Shown one piece after another: positions 1 through 11,276 of a stretch of 64,000 nt of DNA. The position numbers were made by a program, and so were the translations under genes. Source of the DNA: Garcia nutans (Eukaryota > Streptophyta > Magnoliopsida > Malpighiales > Euphorbiaceae); assembly GCA_947685225.1 (NCBI GenBank), contig CANTUV010000037.1:32073001-32137000 (forward strand), in the 5' to 3' direction. Position 1 is the stretch's first letter. Each line of letters starts with the position of its first letter. The notes beneath the pieces are model-generated. The model made no database searches, was not told the DNA's origin, and was given only the letters and a program-made list of their open reading frames with translations.

Positions 1-1568
1 CATTATACCACATTTCTTTTCATTTACAACACATTAATCAATTACCTTGGGTATTTCAACATAATTCACAATATACAATTCATAGCATTATTCTCATGCA
101 CCAATAATGTAGTAGGTAACTTAACACTTTTTCCAACCAAATGTGTTAAGTCCCAATGTCATGTAAATATGAACAATTATTCAAAGTTTGTACTTACCTC
201 TAAGAGCAATAATCGCCACTTTCAACCTCCTGTTATAAGATATCCCTCAACACTTGGATTAGGGTAACTCAAGTCTCTTCCAAACCTAAACCAAATGTGA
301 TTATAAATAATCACTAAGTGATACATAGAGAAAAATAAAGAAAAAAACCATCTAGGGCAAACTCTCCACATGACACGCTCAACAACACGGGCGTGTCTAT
401 GACCATGCCCTAAACCCATGACACAAAAGCTTTGACACGCTCAGTAACATGGGCGTGTCACTGGACATGTCAATTCTTCAACAACACAGAAGCTATGACA
501 TGCTCAGTGACATGGGCGTGTCACTTCACGTGTCAATTCTCCTCCAACACAGTAGCTATGACATGCTCAGTGACATGGGTGTGTCACTGCTCGTGTCAAT
601 TCTACAACATTATAGTAGCTATGACACGTTCAGTGACATCGATGGGATACTGGTCGTGTCATAAACACTAAAAATAGAACCATTGACACGCCCAAAGATA
701 TGGTCGTGCTGCCAGGTGTGTCAGGCCAAAAACCTGATATCGACACAATATTACAACAACCAACTATTATCTTTCATAAACATTTTCAACTCATATAAAC
801 TCAACCAAAATCATCATTATACCACATGATACTTGCATAAACATCAACACAACTCATTTGCAAGAAAGATACACAATCACAATCAAGACTTCTCAACCCA
901 AAAGTTATACAATTCCAAAACTCTTATTCTCTTCACCAAACTGCACCCTTTTCTTCAATCCAATCCCAAATTCATAGTTAACTAGACAAAAGAACTTCAA
1001 ACGTTCCAAAATCAACCATTAACACAACTACACCAAACATCTAATTCACACATACAAACTTTCAAAGGAAATCAAAGAAACAAGTAGGAAACTTACCAAA
1101 TATGAAGAAAATCCTTAAAACTCCAACTTGAATACTTGAAATCCTCCAATTTCTTGAGTTAGCAAGAAGCCAAAACTCCTTTTGATGATGGTGGTGGTCG
1201 GCTACCATGGAGAAGGAAGAAGAAGAAGATGAGAATAGTAATGGTCAACAACTCCACTAATCTCAAAATTCTCTTTAAAACCACACAATTCCCTCTTTTA
1301 ATCTCCACCAAGCAATATATTATTATAATAATAATTAATCTCAAAAATCCTCTTCCACTATCCATTAATATTAATATCTTATTAAATAATTAAATATCAT
1401 TTGACCAAGTTGAAATGTTAACTTGTATATAACATGTATATCTTCATATATACAACATATACACACTTCCCTTTTTCCTTTCTTTTCACTGAATCAAATA
1501 TATACACTTTTAAATCCTTTAATTAATTTTCAAAATTAATATTTATTTTAAAATTTTGGGATATTACA
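1..1568 (-). repeat. Element C 3' LTR (cut by window start)
   Basis: This stretch matches 8971-10529 almost base for base, and the two copies flank a minus-strand Ty3/Gypsy coding region, so they are the LTRs of element C. The inner end, read on the plus strand, is GATATTACA at 1560-1568. On the minus strand the LTR therefore begins TGTAATATCCC, directly after a purine tract. The outer end lies outside the window, so neither the full length nor the target duplication can be read. It contains a tandem array of inverted repeats at 428-661. Confidence 0.93.
428..661. repeat. Four tandem units (about 63 bp) of GACACG/CGTGTC inverted repeats in the C LTR
   Basis: About four head-to-tail units of roughly 63 bp occur here. 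Each contains the arms TGACACGC and GCGTGTCA (or one-base variants) separated by about 12 bp, followed by a second CGTGTC. The same array is at 9402-9633 in the other LTR. Each unit could form a short hairpin. One unit contains a CACGTG core. Small open frames run through the array on both strands and are not considered coding. Confidence 0.85.
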
Positions 1569-1581
1569 ATTCTCCCCTTCC
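1569..1581 (-). promoter_or_regulatory. Polypurine tract of element C
   Basis: On the minus strand the sequence GGAAGGGGAGAAT directly precedes the LTR start. This is the expected place of the plus-strand primer of a Ty3/Gypsy element. The preceding gaggatgaaattt is characteristic of the 3' end of the internal region of Tekay/Del-type elements, and a version of it recurs in elements B and D. Confidence 0.85.
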
Positions 1582-1614
1582 ATAAATAAATTTCATCCTC
1601 GAAATTACCTACTC

Positions 1615-2990
1615 TCAATTCTGGAACAACTGGGGATACTTATTCCGCATCATCTGCTCACTCTCCCATGTTGCCTCTTCCGTAGCATGATTCTTCCAAA
1701 GAACTTTCACAAGTGGCACTTTCTTATTTCTTAACTCCTTCACTTCACGTGCCAAAATAGCCACTAGTTCTTCCTCATAAGTCAGATCTGGACTCACCTC
1801 AATAGACTCCACTGATAAAACATGAGATGGGTCTGATCTATACCTCCGAAGCATAGAGACATGAAAGACATTGTGAATTTGATCCAATTCAGCGGTAAAA
1901 CTAATGTATAGGTCACTGGTCCAACTCTCTCCAGTACCTCATAAGGTCCTATGAAAAGAGAACTCAACTTTCCTTTATGGCCAAATCTCAAAATTTTCTT
2001 CCAAGGAGACACTTTCAAAAATACTTTATCTCCAACACTGAACTCTATGTCTCTTCTTTTTAAATCTGAATATGATTTCTGTTAGTCTGAAGCTGCTTTC
2101 AAATGATCCTGAATTAACTTCCCTTTCTCTTCTGTTTCCTTAATCAAATCAGGACAAATCAACTTACCTTCTCCAACCTCATCCCAACATAGAGGCATCC
2201 TGCATCTTCTACCATACAATTTCTTATAAGGTGCCATACTATTACTGGACTGATGGCTGTTGTTATAAGCAAACTCAATCAGTGATAAAAATATGTCCTA
2301 ATTCCTGGTAAAATCAATAATATAGCTCCTCAACATATCCTCTAAATTCTGTATCACTCTCTCTGACTGCCAATCTGTCCGAGGATGGAAAGTAGTGCTA
2401 AAATGTATATGGAAATCCAAAGCATCATACAAACTCTTCCAAAACCTCGAAGTAAATCGGGGATCTCAATCCGACACCAACGAAATTGGAACTCCATGTA
2501 ACCTCACTATCTCATTGATATATAGCTCAACCAACTTCTCAAGAGAATAATCCATCCGGACAGGAAGAAAATGAGCTGTCTTTGTCATATGATCAACAAT
2601 TACCTAGATGGCATCATGCTTCTTTTGAGTCAAAGGTAATCCAGTCACAAAATCTATCGTCACTCGCTTCCATTTCCACTCTGGCACTGATAATGGCTGA
2701 AGTAATCCCGAAGGAACTTGGTGTTTAGCCTTCACTCTCTGACAAGTGAGACATCTAAATACAAACTCTGCTATGTCTCTCTTCATACCTGACCACCAAT
2801 ATAATTGTTTCAAATCCTGATACATCTTAGTACTCCCAGGGTGCATAGCATAAACTGAGTGATGTGCTTTCTCCAAAATTACCTTTTTTAGTCTTGCATC
2901 ATCAAGAACACACAACCTATTTCTATACCACAAATTACCATCACTTCTCACATGAAAGTCTCGACTCTCCCCCTTTTGGCAATCCAATAC
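1615..2990 (-). pseudogene. Element C integrase and C-terminal chromodomain (broken)
   Basis: Reading leftwards from about 2990, the segment starts with the integrase zinc-finger region: an H...H pair in AHHSVYAMHPG followed by CLTC. The start of the catalytic core follows, near FVTGLP. The core between about 2600 and 2020 is interrupted by stops and frameshifts. The segment 1890-2018 carries the GPYEVLERVG end of integrase, in a different frame from the last part. The final 90 residues (1615-1887) form a chromodomain with VLWKNHATEEATWE, which in chromoviruses binds modified histones and guides integration. The chromodomain places C in the chromovirus branch. No complete integrase can be produced. 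Confidence 0.87.
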
Positions 2991-3052
2991 AACTTTCTAG
3001 ATTTTGTCATCTGCCAACTGAGTCTCCCTAATCTGATCCAATAACACCGGCC

Positions 3053-4560
3053 TCAATTGCAACTGAGCATCAACGCACCATCATCACAAGACTCAAATCT
3101 AGCATGCAATGCTCTCAACTCAACAAGCAACAAGAGCAAATAAGCAGTCAAACCTGCCAAAGACTTCCGACTCAAAGCATCAACAATAACATTTGCCTTA
3201 CCATGATAATAATCAATTAAATAGTCATAGTCTTTAATTAACTCTAACCATCGTCTCTGTTGAAGATTCAACTCTCTCTGAATACTGAGATATTTCAAAC
3301 TCTTGTGATCTATATAAATGAAACACTTCTCCCCAGACAAGTAATGTCACCAAATCTTCAAAGCAAAAACTATAGCTGCTAACTCCAAATCATGCGTCGG
3401 GTAATTTAGCTCATGCAGCTTCAACTATCGAGAGGCATAAGCAATGACTCTACCCTCCTGCATCAAAACACAACCTAAATCACTATGTAAAGCATCACTA
3501 TAAATCACATAAGGTTTACCTTCCACAAGCAGGGCAAGGACAGGAGCCTGAGTCAACATCTCCTTCAGCTGCTCAAAGCTCATCTGACACCTATCTGTCC
3601 ACATGAATCTAACTCCCTTCCGAAGTAATCTGGTGAGTGGAGTAGCTATCATAGAAAAACCTTTCACAAATAGTTGATAATAGCCTGCCAAACCCAGAAA
3701 ACTTCTAACCTCTTCACAGTCTTCGGTGGACTCCAATTCAAAATAGCCTCAACTTTACTCGGATCAACTCTAATACCCTGTGCTGAAACCACATGACCGA
3801 GAAAAGTCACTTGATCAAGCCAAAACTCACATTTAGACAACTTAGCATACAACTACTTCTCTCTCAAAGTCTGCAATACAATTCACAAATCCTTGTCATG
3901 ATCCTTCTCATTACGTGAATACACTAAAATATCATTAATAAAAACTACTGCAAATTGATCTAGATAGGGTCTGAACACCCTGCTCATCAAATCCATAAAT
4001 GCTGCTAGTGCATTCGTCAACCCAAAAGGCATCACTAAAAACTCATAATGCCCATACCTTGTACGGAAAGCTGTCTTAGGTACATCTTCATCTCTGACTC
4101 TTAACTGATGGTATCCTGATCTCAGATCAATCTTGGAGAATATAGCTACTCCTTTCAACTGATCAAAGTGATAATCTATCCTAGGCAATGGATACTTGTT
4201 CTTTATGGTCACTTTATTCAACTGCCGGTAATCAATGCACACTCTTAAGGTACCATCCTTCTTCTTCACAAACAAAATGGGCGCTCCCTACAGAGACACA
4301 CTAGGGCGAACAAACCCTTTATCCTATAATTCCTGCAACTGCACCTTCAGCTCTCTCAACTCAACAGGTGCCATACGGTAAGGAGTAATAGAGATGGGAG
4401 TGGTACCAGGCAACAATTCGATACCAAACTCAACCTCTCTCTCAGGTGGTATCCCTGGCAACTCCTCAGAAAAAATATCAGAAAACTCAGCAACTGTGGG
4501 TATACTGTCAAGCTGGGAACCCACTACTGGTATCTGCAACATGAGCAAGATAAGCTTCAC
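3053..4560 (-). pseudogene. Element C reverse transcriptase and RNase H (broken)
   Basis: This is the RT-RNase H part of the minus-strand polyprotein. The RT segment (about 4560-3883) shows [26 protein letters not shown] and [10 protein letters not shown]. The catalytic box reads FINDILVYS where FIDDILVYS is usual, so one catalytic Asp is replaced by Asn. The connection region shows SFLGLAGYY (about 3700). RNase H follows with a first Asp in IYSDA and the tail DYLIDYYHGKANVIVDALSRK (in part). Stops and frame changes occur near 3860, 3740 and 3400. The lost catalytic residue and the stops make this a pseudogene. Confidence 0.9.
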
Positions 4561-5023
4561 ATCCTTTATGAATCATCCTCCTAGATGAAACAGCTGAAAT
4601 AAATATGGATGATAGATGTCTTTTCTCACTAGATACCATCACACTTCTACCATCACAGGTTCTCAGGGTAACACACTTCTGCTGACAATCTACCACAGTC
4701 CCATGCTTAGATAACCAATCCATGCCTAAAATTAAATCATACTCCTTGAAAGGCATCTCAATCAAGTCACCAAGAAACTCCTCATCCTGAACCACAACTG
4801 GACTATCTCGGTGCACCTTTCTAACTACAACACTATGCCCTAAAGGATTTTTCACCAAAACATCAAATCCTAGGGACTCTGAATGCAAATTAGTCACAGG
4901 CAAGATGGATGCACTAATGTATGAATGATACAATCCAGGATCTATCAAAGCAAGAACTGAAATACCAAATAAAGAGAATGTACCGGCAATAACGGTTGAA
5001 GCATCCGAATGCCTCTGCATCAC
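4561..5023 (-). pseudogene. Element C aspartic protease (active site altered)
   Basis: The frame of 4508-5023 corresponds to the retropepsin-like protease of a Tekay-type element. The active-site region reads ALIDPGLYHSYIS, whereas this family normally has D-S-G or D-T-G, so the catalytic triad carries a Pro. The flap-side context SVVVRKVHRD and the downstream DLILGMDWLSKHG are recognisable. The protease normally cuts the gag-pol polyprotein inside the virus-like particle. The protein is presumed dead. Confidence 0.82.
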
Positions 5024-5784
5024 ATAAACCCGCTGAGATGATCCTGCCTCATCTGGTTTACTACCTGTGGTAGAACCTCCTCTCTGACCAGACCATGTCC
5101 GACCTCCTTTGCTAGCACCTCTGCCACGATGACCCCCTCTAACACTGGGTCGAGAAGCTGTGGTATTTGTTTATCTATCCTCTGGTGGCTCTTGTCAATC
5201 TTTGATGAAATGATCTGGTGACATCTATAGCACACTGCTGAAGTACCTCTCCACCAGCAAACACCTACGTGTGCTTTATCGTAATGAACATAAGTAGGTG
5301 GAGCAGACCTCTGAACTACTGGAGTCGGAGCACTAGTCACAGAAACTGTAGGCCTCAATCTCTGCCTCTACTGATGTACTGACCTACCATACTGTCTCTG
5401 GCTTCTACTGAACCTTGAAAAATATCCCCCTCGGCCTCTCTTCATAGAAGAAGACCCTGCCTCACTCTGGGGTCTCCTAACTCTGGTCTCCTCATCTCTA
5501 GCAGCTGCTGCCAGACCCTGTGCTCTCTCAACACTCCTGGCTACTGCAACCAACTAAGAAAAATCTTGATACCAGGAGCCTGTCTCAACCCCTCCTCAAA
5601 TCTCTTACACTGGTCAATCTCATCAGAAATAATCCCACCAACATACTGACTCAACCGAGTAAACTCTATCTCATACTCCGACACAGTCCTGGTATCCTGC
5701 TTCAATCTCAAGAACTCTATCTTCTTAGCATCTTTATACTCCCTCGGAGTATACTTCTGCTCAAACTCTCACAAGAAATCATCG
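5024..5784 (-). pseudogene. Element C gag, 3' part (zinc-knuckle region)
   Basis: Reading from 5784 leftwards, the frame gives a retrotransposon gag segment with KYTPREYKDAKKIEFLRLKQ, typical of chromovirus capsid, then a basic, low-complexity part and a damaged zinc knuckle (CYRCHQ without the full CCHC spacing) near 5240. Stops occur at about 5775 and 5548, and a frame change near 5365. The upstream half of the gene is separated from it by the solo LTR at 5790-7575. Confidence 0.8.
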
Positions 5785-5789
5785 TAGGT
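5785..5789. repeat. Target-site duplication TAGGT (left)
   Basis: TAGGT directly precedes the TG end of the solo LTR and is repeated exactly at 7576-7580 directly after its CA end. Five-base duplications are the norm for Ty3/Gypsy integrases. Confidence 0.93.
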
Positions 5790-7575
5790 TGTTGCGCTCA
5801 AATTAAGTACTACTACAATCGGCACTCGCAAGTATACGAGGTAGCTGTAGCAAAGGTGATCGCCCCAAGGTCGTTTCCCCAAGAAGGTGTGGTTCGTAAT
5901 AGCTTGATTAAAGCAATTAAATTAAAAGCGAGAGTTTGTTGTTTGGAATGCAAAAGAACAATTTAAACCTAAGATTAACGTGCATAGGGTTGATGTGTGT
6001 GAAGGTTGTACAAGATCAAATCGATTCTTGGGAATATGCCTAGGGTTATAGGTCCATTCAATCAAAGCTAATTCTCAATTATCCATTAACATAACCTTGT
6101 AAATTAATTTGTTTCTTAAGGTTAATTAGTCAATTACCAATCCATTAGTTCTCACATTCATGAATTAGCAATAGCCAATTATAGTACATCACCAAATTAA
6201 CAAAACCTTAGAACTTATATTTCTAATTCATTCATAGGGTAGTCGATTGCATAATTCCAATATCAAATTTCACCTCTCAGTCCTTCATTCAATATCTAGA
6301 GATCAATAGGTAGCTAATCTATTAACCTAGCATACAATCCAATGCAATCAACCAACAACAAGGTACATCAATGGAAATATCAAATCAAAGCATTTAATCA
6401 AATATACTACAAACCCTAAGCATGGGTTTTTAGCTCAACATCATCAATTTAAAACATTCATTCAACTCAATATAAATCAAATACAAATTGTTCATTGTAA
6501 TATCAATTCTCTTAATATGACAAAAACAATATTGAAATGAATTAAAAGAGAGAATAGAAAAACCCCTTGTGAAGATGCCAAGAGTAGGATTGCTAGTCTT
6601 CTCCTAGCTCCACTTTGATGTATGATGAAGAACTCAAGCCCTCTTCAATGGTTGATTCTCCTTTGCAATATGGAATGGAGCTTTCTCAAGTCACCAAACC
6701 TTCAATTGATTATGCCTTTGAGAGATGGATTGGAGCTTTCTCAAGTCACCAAACCTTCAATAAGCTTCTCCAACCTTTTAGAGCTTGTTAACCCAACTTA
6801 TCCCAAAAACCTCAAAGATCTTGTCAATGGAAGATGGAGAAGATGAAGATGGAGGATGAAGATGAGGGACAAGGAGAGTGTCACTCTCTCCTCATCCCAA
6901 ATTATGTTTGCCCTCTCCTTCTCTTTTCTTTTCTCTAACTCAAAACCCTAGCCGTCTCTGTTCTTTTCTTTCTTTTGAGCAGACGATTTTATAGAGATTA
7001 AGGGTGACACGGCCAAGCCAAGAGTGGCTTGGCCGTGTCTCTTGATCTCCATGGGACACGGCCAAGATAGTTGGCCGTGTCCCTCACTGTGGCTTCTTCT
7101 CTCTTTCTTTCTTTTCTTTGTTCTTCAAGGAGGTGACATGGCCAAGCCAAGAGTGGCTTGGCCGTGTCTCATGTGATCTTCATCTTTTCTTTCTTCTTTG
7201 GAATGGTGAGTGACACGGCCAATCTCAAGTGAGCTTGGCCGTGTTTGACATGCTTGGAGGGACACGGCCTGTTTTTTTTTAGCTTGTTCTTTGATTTGCT
7301 CTTTGAGTGAGGCACGGTCAGAGGCTTGGCCGTGTCTCTGGGTGTGTCTGCTTCTGCCTTGAATTTCTTTTGAGGGACATGGCCAAGCTTGCTTTGGCTT
7401 GGCCATGTCTTGCTTGGTTCATGCTTTTCTTGCCCTATTTTGATCTTCCAAGGGTGTTTTTGTACCTAAACCTAAAAACAACACTTTAAACACACTTAAA
7501 ATAATAATTAATCAAAACATTAACTAAAACACACATAAAATCATACTAAAAACTAGTACAAAAATGACCTAAACA
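5790..7575 (-). mobile_element. Solo LTR of an Athila-like element, inserted in element C gag
   Basis: The segment starts TGTTGCGCTC and ends CTAAACA (plus strand) and is flanked by perfect TAGGT duplications. Its left end is the reverse complement of the 3' end of the A LTRs (compare 5790-5880 with 25630-25720), including the GCTACCTCGTATACTTGCGAG block. On the minus strand its order matches an A-type LTR: TG, AT-rich start, GACACGGCC inverted-repeat cluster, then an AT-rich tract and the conserved end. The length is 1786 bp, against 1719 bp for A. There is no internal region, so it is the product of LTR-LTR recombination. It belongs to a family related to A but diverged from it. Confidence 0.92.
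7007..7415. repeat. GACACGGCC/GGCCGTGTC inverted-repeat cluster in the solo LTR
   Basis: About six pairs of GACACGGCC and GGCCGTGTC (or close variants) occur, often extended to GACACGGCCAAGCCA / TGGCTTGGCCGTGTC with a loop of about 4 bases. The cluster occupies the same part of the LTR as in element A. The open frames that cross it on both strands reflect the palindromes. Confidence 0.85.
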
Positions 7576-7580
7576 TAGGT
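7576..7580. repeat. Target-site duplication TAGGT (right)
   Basis: This is the exact copy of 5785-5789. Joining the flanks restores the gag reading of element C on the minus strand, which confirms that the intervening 1.8 kb is an insertion. Confidence 0.93.
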
Positions 7581-7907
7581 CAAGGTTGGTGGATCATCCA
7601 GGGCATATGGAACCGTCTTCCACTAGTCATATGCATCCCTCTGCAAAAGAGATCTAGCATAATCAAACTTTTCTTCTGGAGTAGCCTACAACTTGATGAA
7701 CACTCTCTAGACTCTATCTAGCCACTGCTCAGCTACAGCAAGGTCTGTAGTGCGCATAAAGTCCTCAACTCCAAACTTCCTCAACTTATCATATTGCCTC
7801 GTCGGTAATTACGCCTGCGGTAGCGGCGGCTGCTGAACTGGAGCCTGCCTCAACAACTCCACCATATGCCGTACCTAGCCCAATGATATCTCATCAACTG
7901 CTGGTCT
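7581..7907 (-). pseudogene. Element C gag, 5' part (broken)
   Basis: This minus-strand segment between the PBS and the solo LTR continues the gag of element C. The sequence facing the insertion reads PYALDDPPTL on the minus strand and runs on into the 3' part past the solo LTR. Several stops interrupt it and no start codon can be chosen with confidence. It is recognised mainly from its position between the PBS and the downstream gag. Confidence 0.6.
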
Positions 7908-7919
7908 CTCATGATACCA
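7908..7919 (-). promoter_or_regulatory. Primer-binding site of element C (tRNA-iMet type, diverged)
   Basis: On the minus strand TGGTATCATGAG lies a few bases inside the 5' LTR end. It matches the first eight bases of the usual initiator-Met PBS, TGGTATCAGAGC, and then diverges. This is where tRNA primes minus-strand DNA synthesis. Confidence 0.75.
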
Positions 7920-7926
7920 AAACAAA

Positions 7927-10529
7927 TGTAACACCCTTATACCCAATATACGTACACCACATATACTCCCTACAGGTAATATACGTATAGAGGATACAAG
8001 AATGTCACGACCTTTTTAAACAATCAAATCATCATTTATAAAATTTGTATAATCTTAAAACATTCAATTGATATCATAAAAATAATAGATGATACATTAC
8101 TTGTTAAAACATATATAACTTCATTACCAAAGGTTTATCCAAAATATTTTTGATAGTTTGTGGAGTATACATATATAAATACATCAAAATCAATATGTAC
8201 AAAAATATAAAATATATACATGCTGGCAGTTTGTCTCTGATCTTGATGTCCAAATCAACACTACTCTCACAATCTCAAGCCTAGACTAGACTCGGTCTAG
8301 CTGAACTCTTCGGCTCAATCGGATCTACCTTGTCACCTGCGCGATGAACCACAATCGTGCTAAGCCAGAAGCTTAGTGGTACAAACTTTGATAATAATAT
8401 TATTCAATTGCAATGCTAATGCACAACACATAAGGATATCATATCTCATAACATTACATCATTATATCTTAATAAATTGTTCAATTATTCCACAATTCAT
8501 AATTCACATTAAAGCAAAGACAAGCATGGGCTCAAAAAAGATCTAATATGCCATTCAAATTCCAGAGTTACTGCTTTGGTCTATAATGATATCTTGTGTC
8601 TAGCCCCGTAGGCAATATATCCATAGATTAATCCAGCTAGGACTGAGTTTACGACCTGGTCATTTTACCCATCCTTTCTTCAAGGATTTGTTTTTGAGGC
8701 TTACGACCCGATCATTTCACCTCAAAAATATTTTCACATTGACGCCCAGCGTCTAGTCCATAGGCAATTCATAGGCATGCCGCCAAACTCAGAACTCTGA
8801 AAATTGAATAACATACTAGGCATACAATATATTCTTATTTCTTATTATCAATTTCTTTCTCATTGTCACATAATCAAGCTAGGCAAATTGCCTTATTTTC
8901 TCATCTTTTTCTCACTTTTCTCATTTATATCAATAACAATTCATTACATCATGTTTCCACATATCTCATCACATTATACCTCATTTCTTTTCATTTACAA
9001 CACGTTACTCAATTACCTTGGGCATTTCAACATAATTCACAATATATAATTCATAGCATTATTCTCATGCACCAACAATGTAGTAGGTAACTTAACATAT
9101 TTTTCAACCAAATGTGTTAAGTCCCAATGTCATGTAAATATGAATAATTATTCAAAGTTTGTACTTACCTCTAAGAGCAACAAACACCACTTTCAACCTC
9201 CTCTTCTAAGATATCCCTCAACACTTGGATTAAGGTAGCTCAAGTCTCTTCCAAACCTAAACCAAATGTGATTATAAATAATCACTAAGTGATGCACAAA
9301 GAAAAATAAGGAAAAGAACCATCTAGGGCAAACTCTACACATGACATGCTTAACAACACGGGCGTGTCTAAGACCGTGCCCTAAACCCACAACACAGAAG
9401 CTTTGACACACTCAGTAACATAGGTGTGTCACTGCACGTGTCAATTCTTCAACAATACAAAAGCTATGACACGGTCAGTGACACGGGCGTGTTACTTCAC
9501 ATGTCAATTCTCCTCAAATACAGTAGCTATGACACGCTCAGTGACATGGGTGTGTCACTGCTCGTGTCAATTCTACAACATCACAGTAGCTATGACACGC
9601 TCAGTGACATAGGCGTGTCACTGGTCATATCATCAACACTAAAAATAGAACCATCGACATGCCCAAAGACATGGCCGTGCCGCCGGGCGTGTCAGGCTAA
9701 AAACCTGATATCGACACAATATTACCACAACCAACTCTCATCTTTCATAAACCTTTTCAACTCATACAAACTTAACCAAAACCATCATTATACCACATGA
9801 TACTTGTATAAACATCAACACAACTCATTTACAAGCAAAGATACACAATCACAACTCCAAAACTCTTATTCTCTTCACCAAACTACACCCTTTTCATTCA
9901 ATCCAACCCGAATTCATAGTTAACTAGACAAAAGAACTTCAAACATACCAAAATCAACTAGTAACACAACTACACCAAACATCCAATTCACACATACAAA
10001 CATTCAAAGGAAATCAAAGAAACAAGTTGGAAACTTACCAAATATGAAGAAAATCCTTAAACTTCAACTTGAACACTTGAAATCCTTCAATTTCTTGAGT
10101 TAGCAAGAAGCAAAATCTCTTTCCCTTTTGATGGTGGTGGTGGTCAGCTACCATGGAGAAGGAAGAAGAAGAAGATGAGAATAGTAATGGTCAACAACTC
10201 CACTAATCTCAAAATTTTCTTTAAAACCACACAATTCCCTCTTTTAATCTCCACCAAGCAATATATTATTATAATAATAATTAATCTCAAAAATCATCTT
10301 CCACTATCCATTAATATTAATATCTTATTAAATAATTAAATATCATTTGACCAAGTTGAAATGTTGACTTATATATAACATGTATATCTTCATATACACA
10401 ACATATACACACTTCCCTTTTTTTTCCTTTCTTTTCACTTAATCAAATATATACACTTTTAAATTCTTTAATTAATTTTCAAAATTAATATTTATTTCAA
10501 AATTTTGAGATATTATTTGGGATATTACA
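7927..10529 (-). repeat. Element C 5' LTR (complete, 2603 bp)
   Basis: The LTR runs from TGTAACACCC at 7927 to GGGATATTACA at 10529 (plus-strand view), so on the minus strand it has TG...CA ends. It is nearly identical to 1-1568 over the shared part. It carries the inverted-repeat array at 9402-9633 and a CTAAGC/GCTTAG stem-loop at 8360-8376 next to a GCGCAGGTGAC-type block (read on the minus strand). The sequence after its right end belongs to another LTR family, so C was inserted there. Confidence 0.93.
9402..9633. repeat. Inverted-repeat array of the C 5' LTR
   Basis: This is the counterpart of 428-661, with about four 63-bp units carrying TGACACGC and GCGTGTCA arms. In this copy several arms keep the intact CG dinucleotides that have become TG or CA in the other LTR, as expected from decay of methylated cytosines. 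A further GGCCGTGCCGCCGGGCGTGTC-like block lies at 9674-9695. Confidence 0.82.
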
Positions 10530-11276
10530 CTTAATTCCTTACTCCAGCTTTCTCTCTCTACAAATTCAATTAGTAAATTTCATCACAAAAATTCAATTAA
10601 AATAGCAAAATCAACTCACATAATTCATGAAATTCAAAAGAAATAAAAAGAATAGCAACTTATAAACAAGCAAGCACAAACCTCCTTTCAAAGTAGTCTT
10701 TCTCTCTCTTCCTCAATTTTTCTTGAATTTATGGTGTTGGTTTAGAGGTTTTCACCTATTCTAATAAATTCTTCTGAAAATTTTAAGCTCTTAGGTTTAG
10801 TGGAAGAAAGAAGAAGAAATAAAAATTTTAGCTATGGTGGATGGTTAGGTCAATTTTGGTAGAAGAAGTTCATTTCATGTGTATATATTATAAGGGTTTT
10901 GATTCCATAAGGTAAGCTCACCACAGTTTTGATGCACCCATTTTCTTAATTTATTTCTAATTTGATTTTTAATTTTGTAAAATAATAAAAATAATTTTTT
11001 AATTAATTTAAATCTCTATTATTCATATTTCATGCTCCAATTACGGTAGAATTTAATTCTAGGGCTATAAGGGTATTTTCATAATTTTTACCACTTAATG
11101 ATTCTTTTTCAAAAATACCAAAATTGTTCATACTCGGATTTAACTTTAAATTTTCAAGACTTAATTAACCCTATTTTCCCATCCATTTCAATTATCCGAG
11201 TCACTCTCTACATTAAACACAGTCACATATCAATATAATTTAGAAAAATCATTGTTTAAAAATTTTAGATATTACA
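10530..11276 (-). repeat. D' LTR fragment (relative of the element D LTR)
   Basis: The 747 bp match 15070-15853 clearly, for example in tttcatcacaaaaattcaat, aacaagcaagcacaaa and the ending GATATTACA. On the minus strand this is the first part of an LTR. No purine tract follows at 11277, so this is the outer end of a 5' LTR or of a solo LTR. The insertion of element C cut off the rest, which must lie left of the window. Confidence 0.85.

Noticed and set aside
5520..5966. 148-residue plus-strand frame
   Set aside because: It crosses the boundary between C gag and the inserted solo LTR on the opposite strand, so it is a chance frame.
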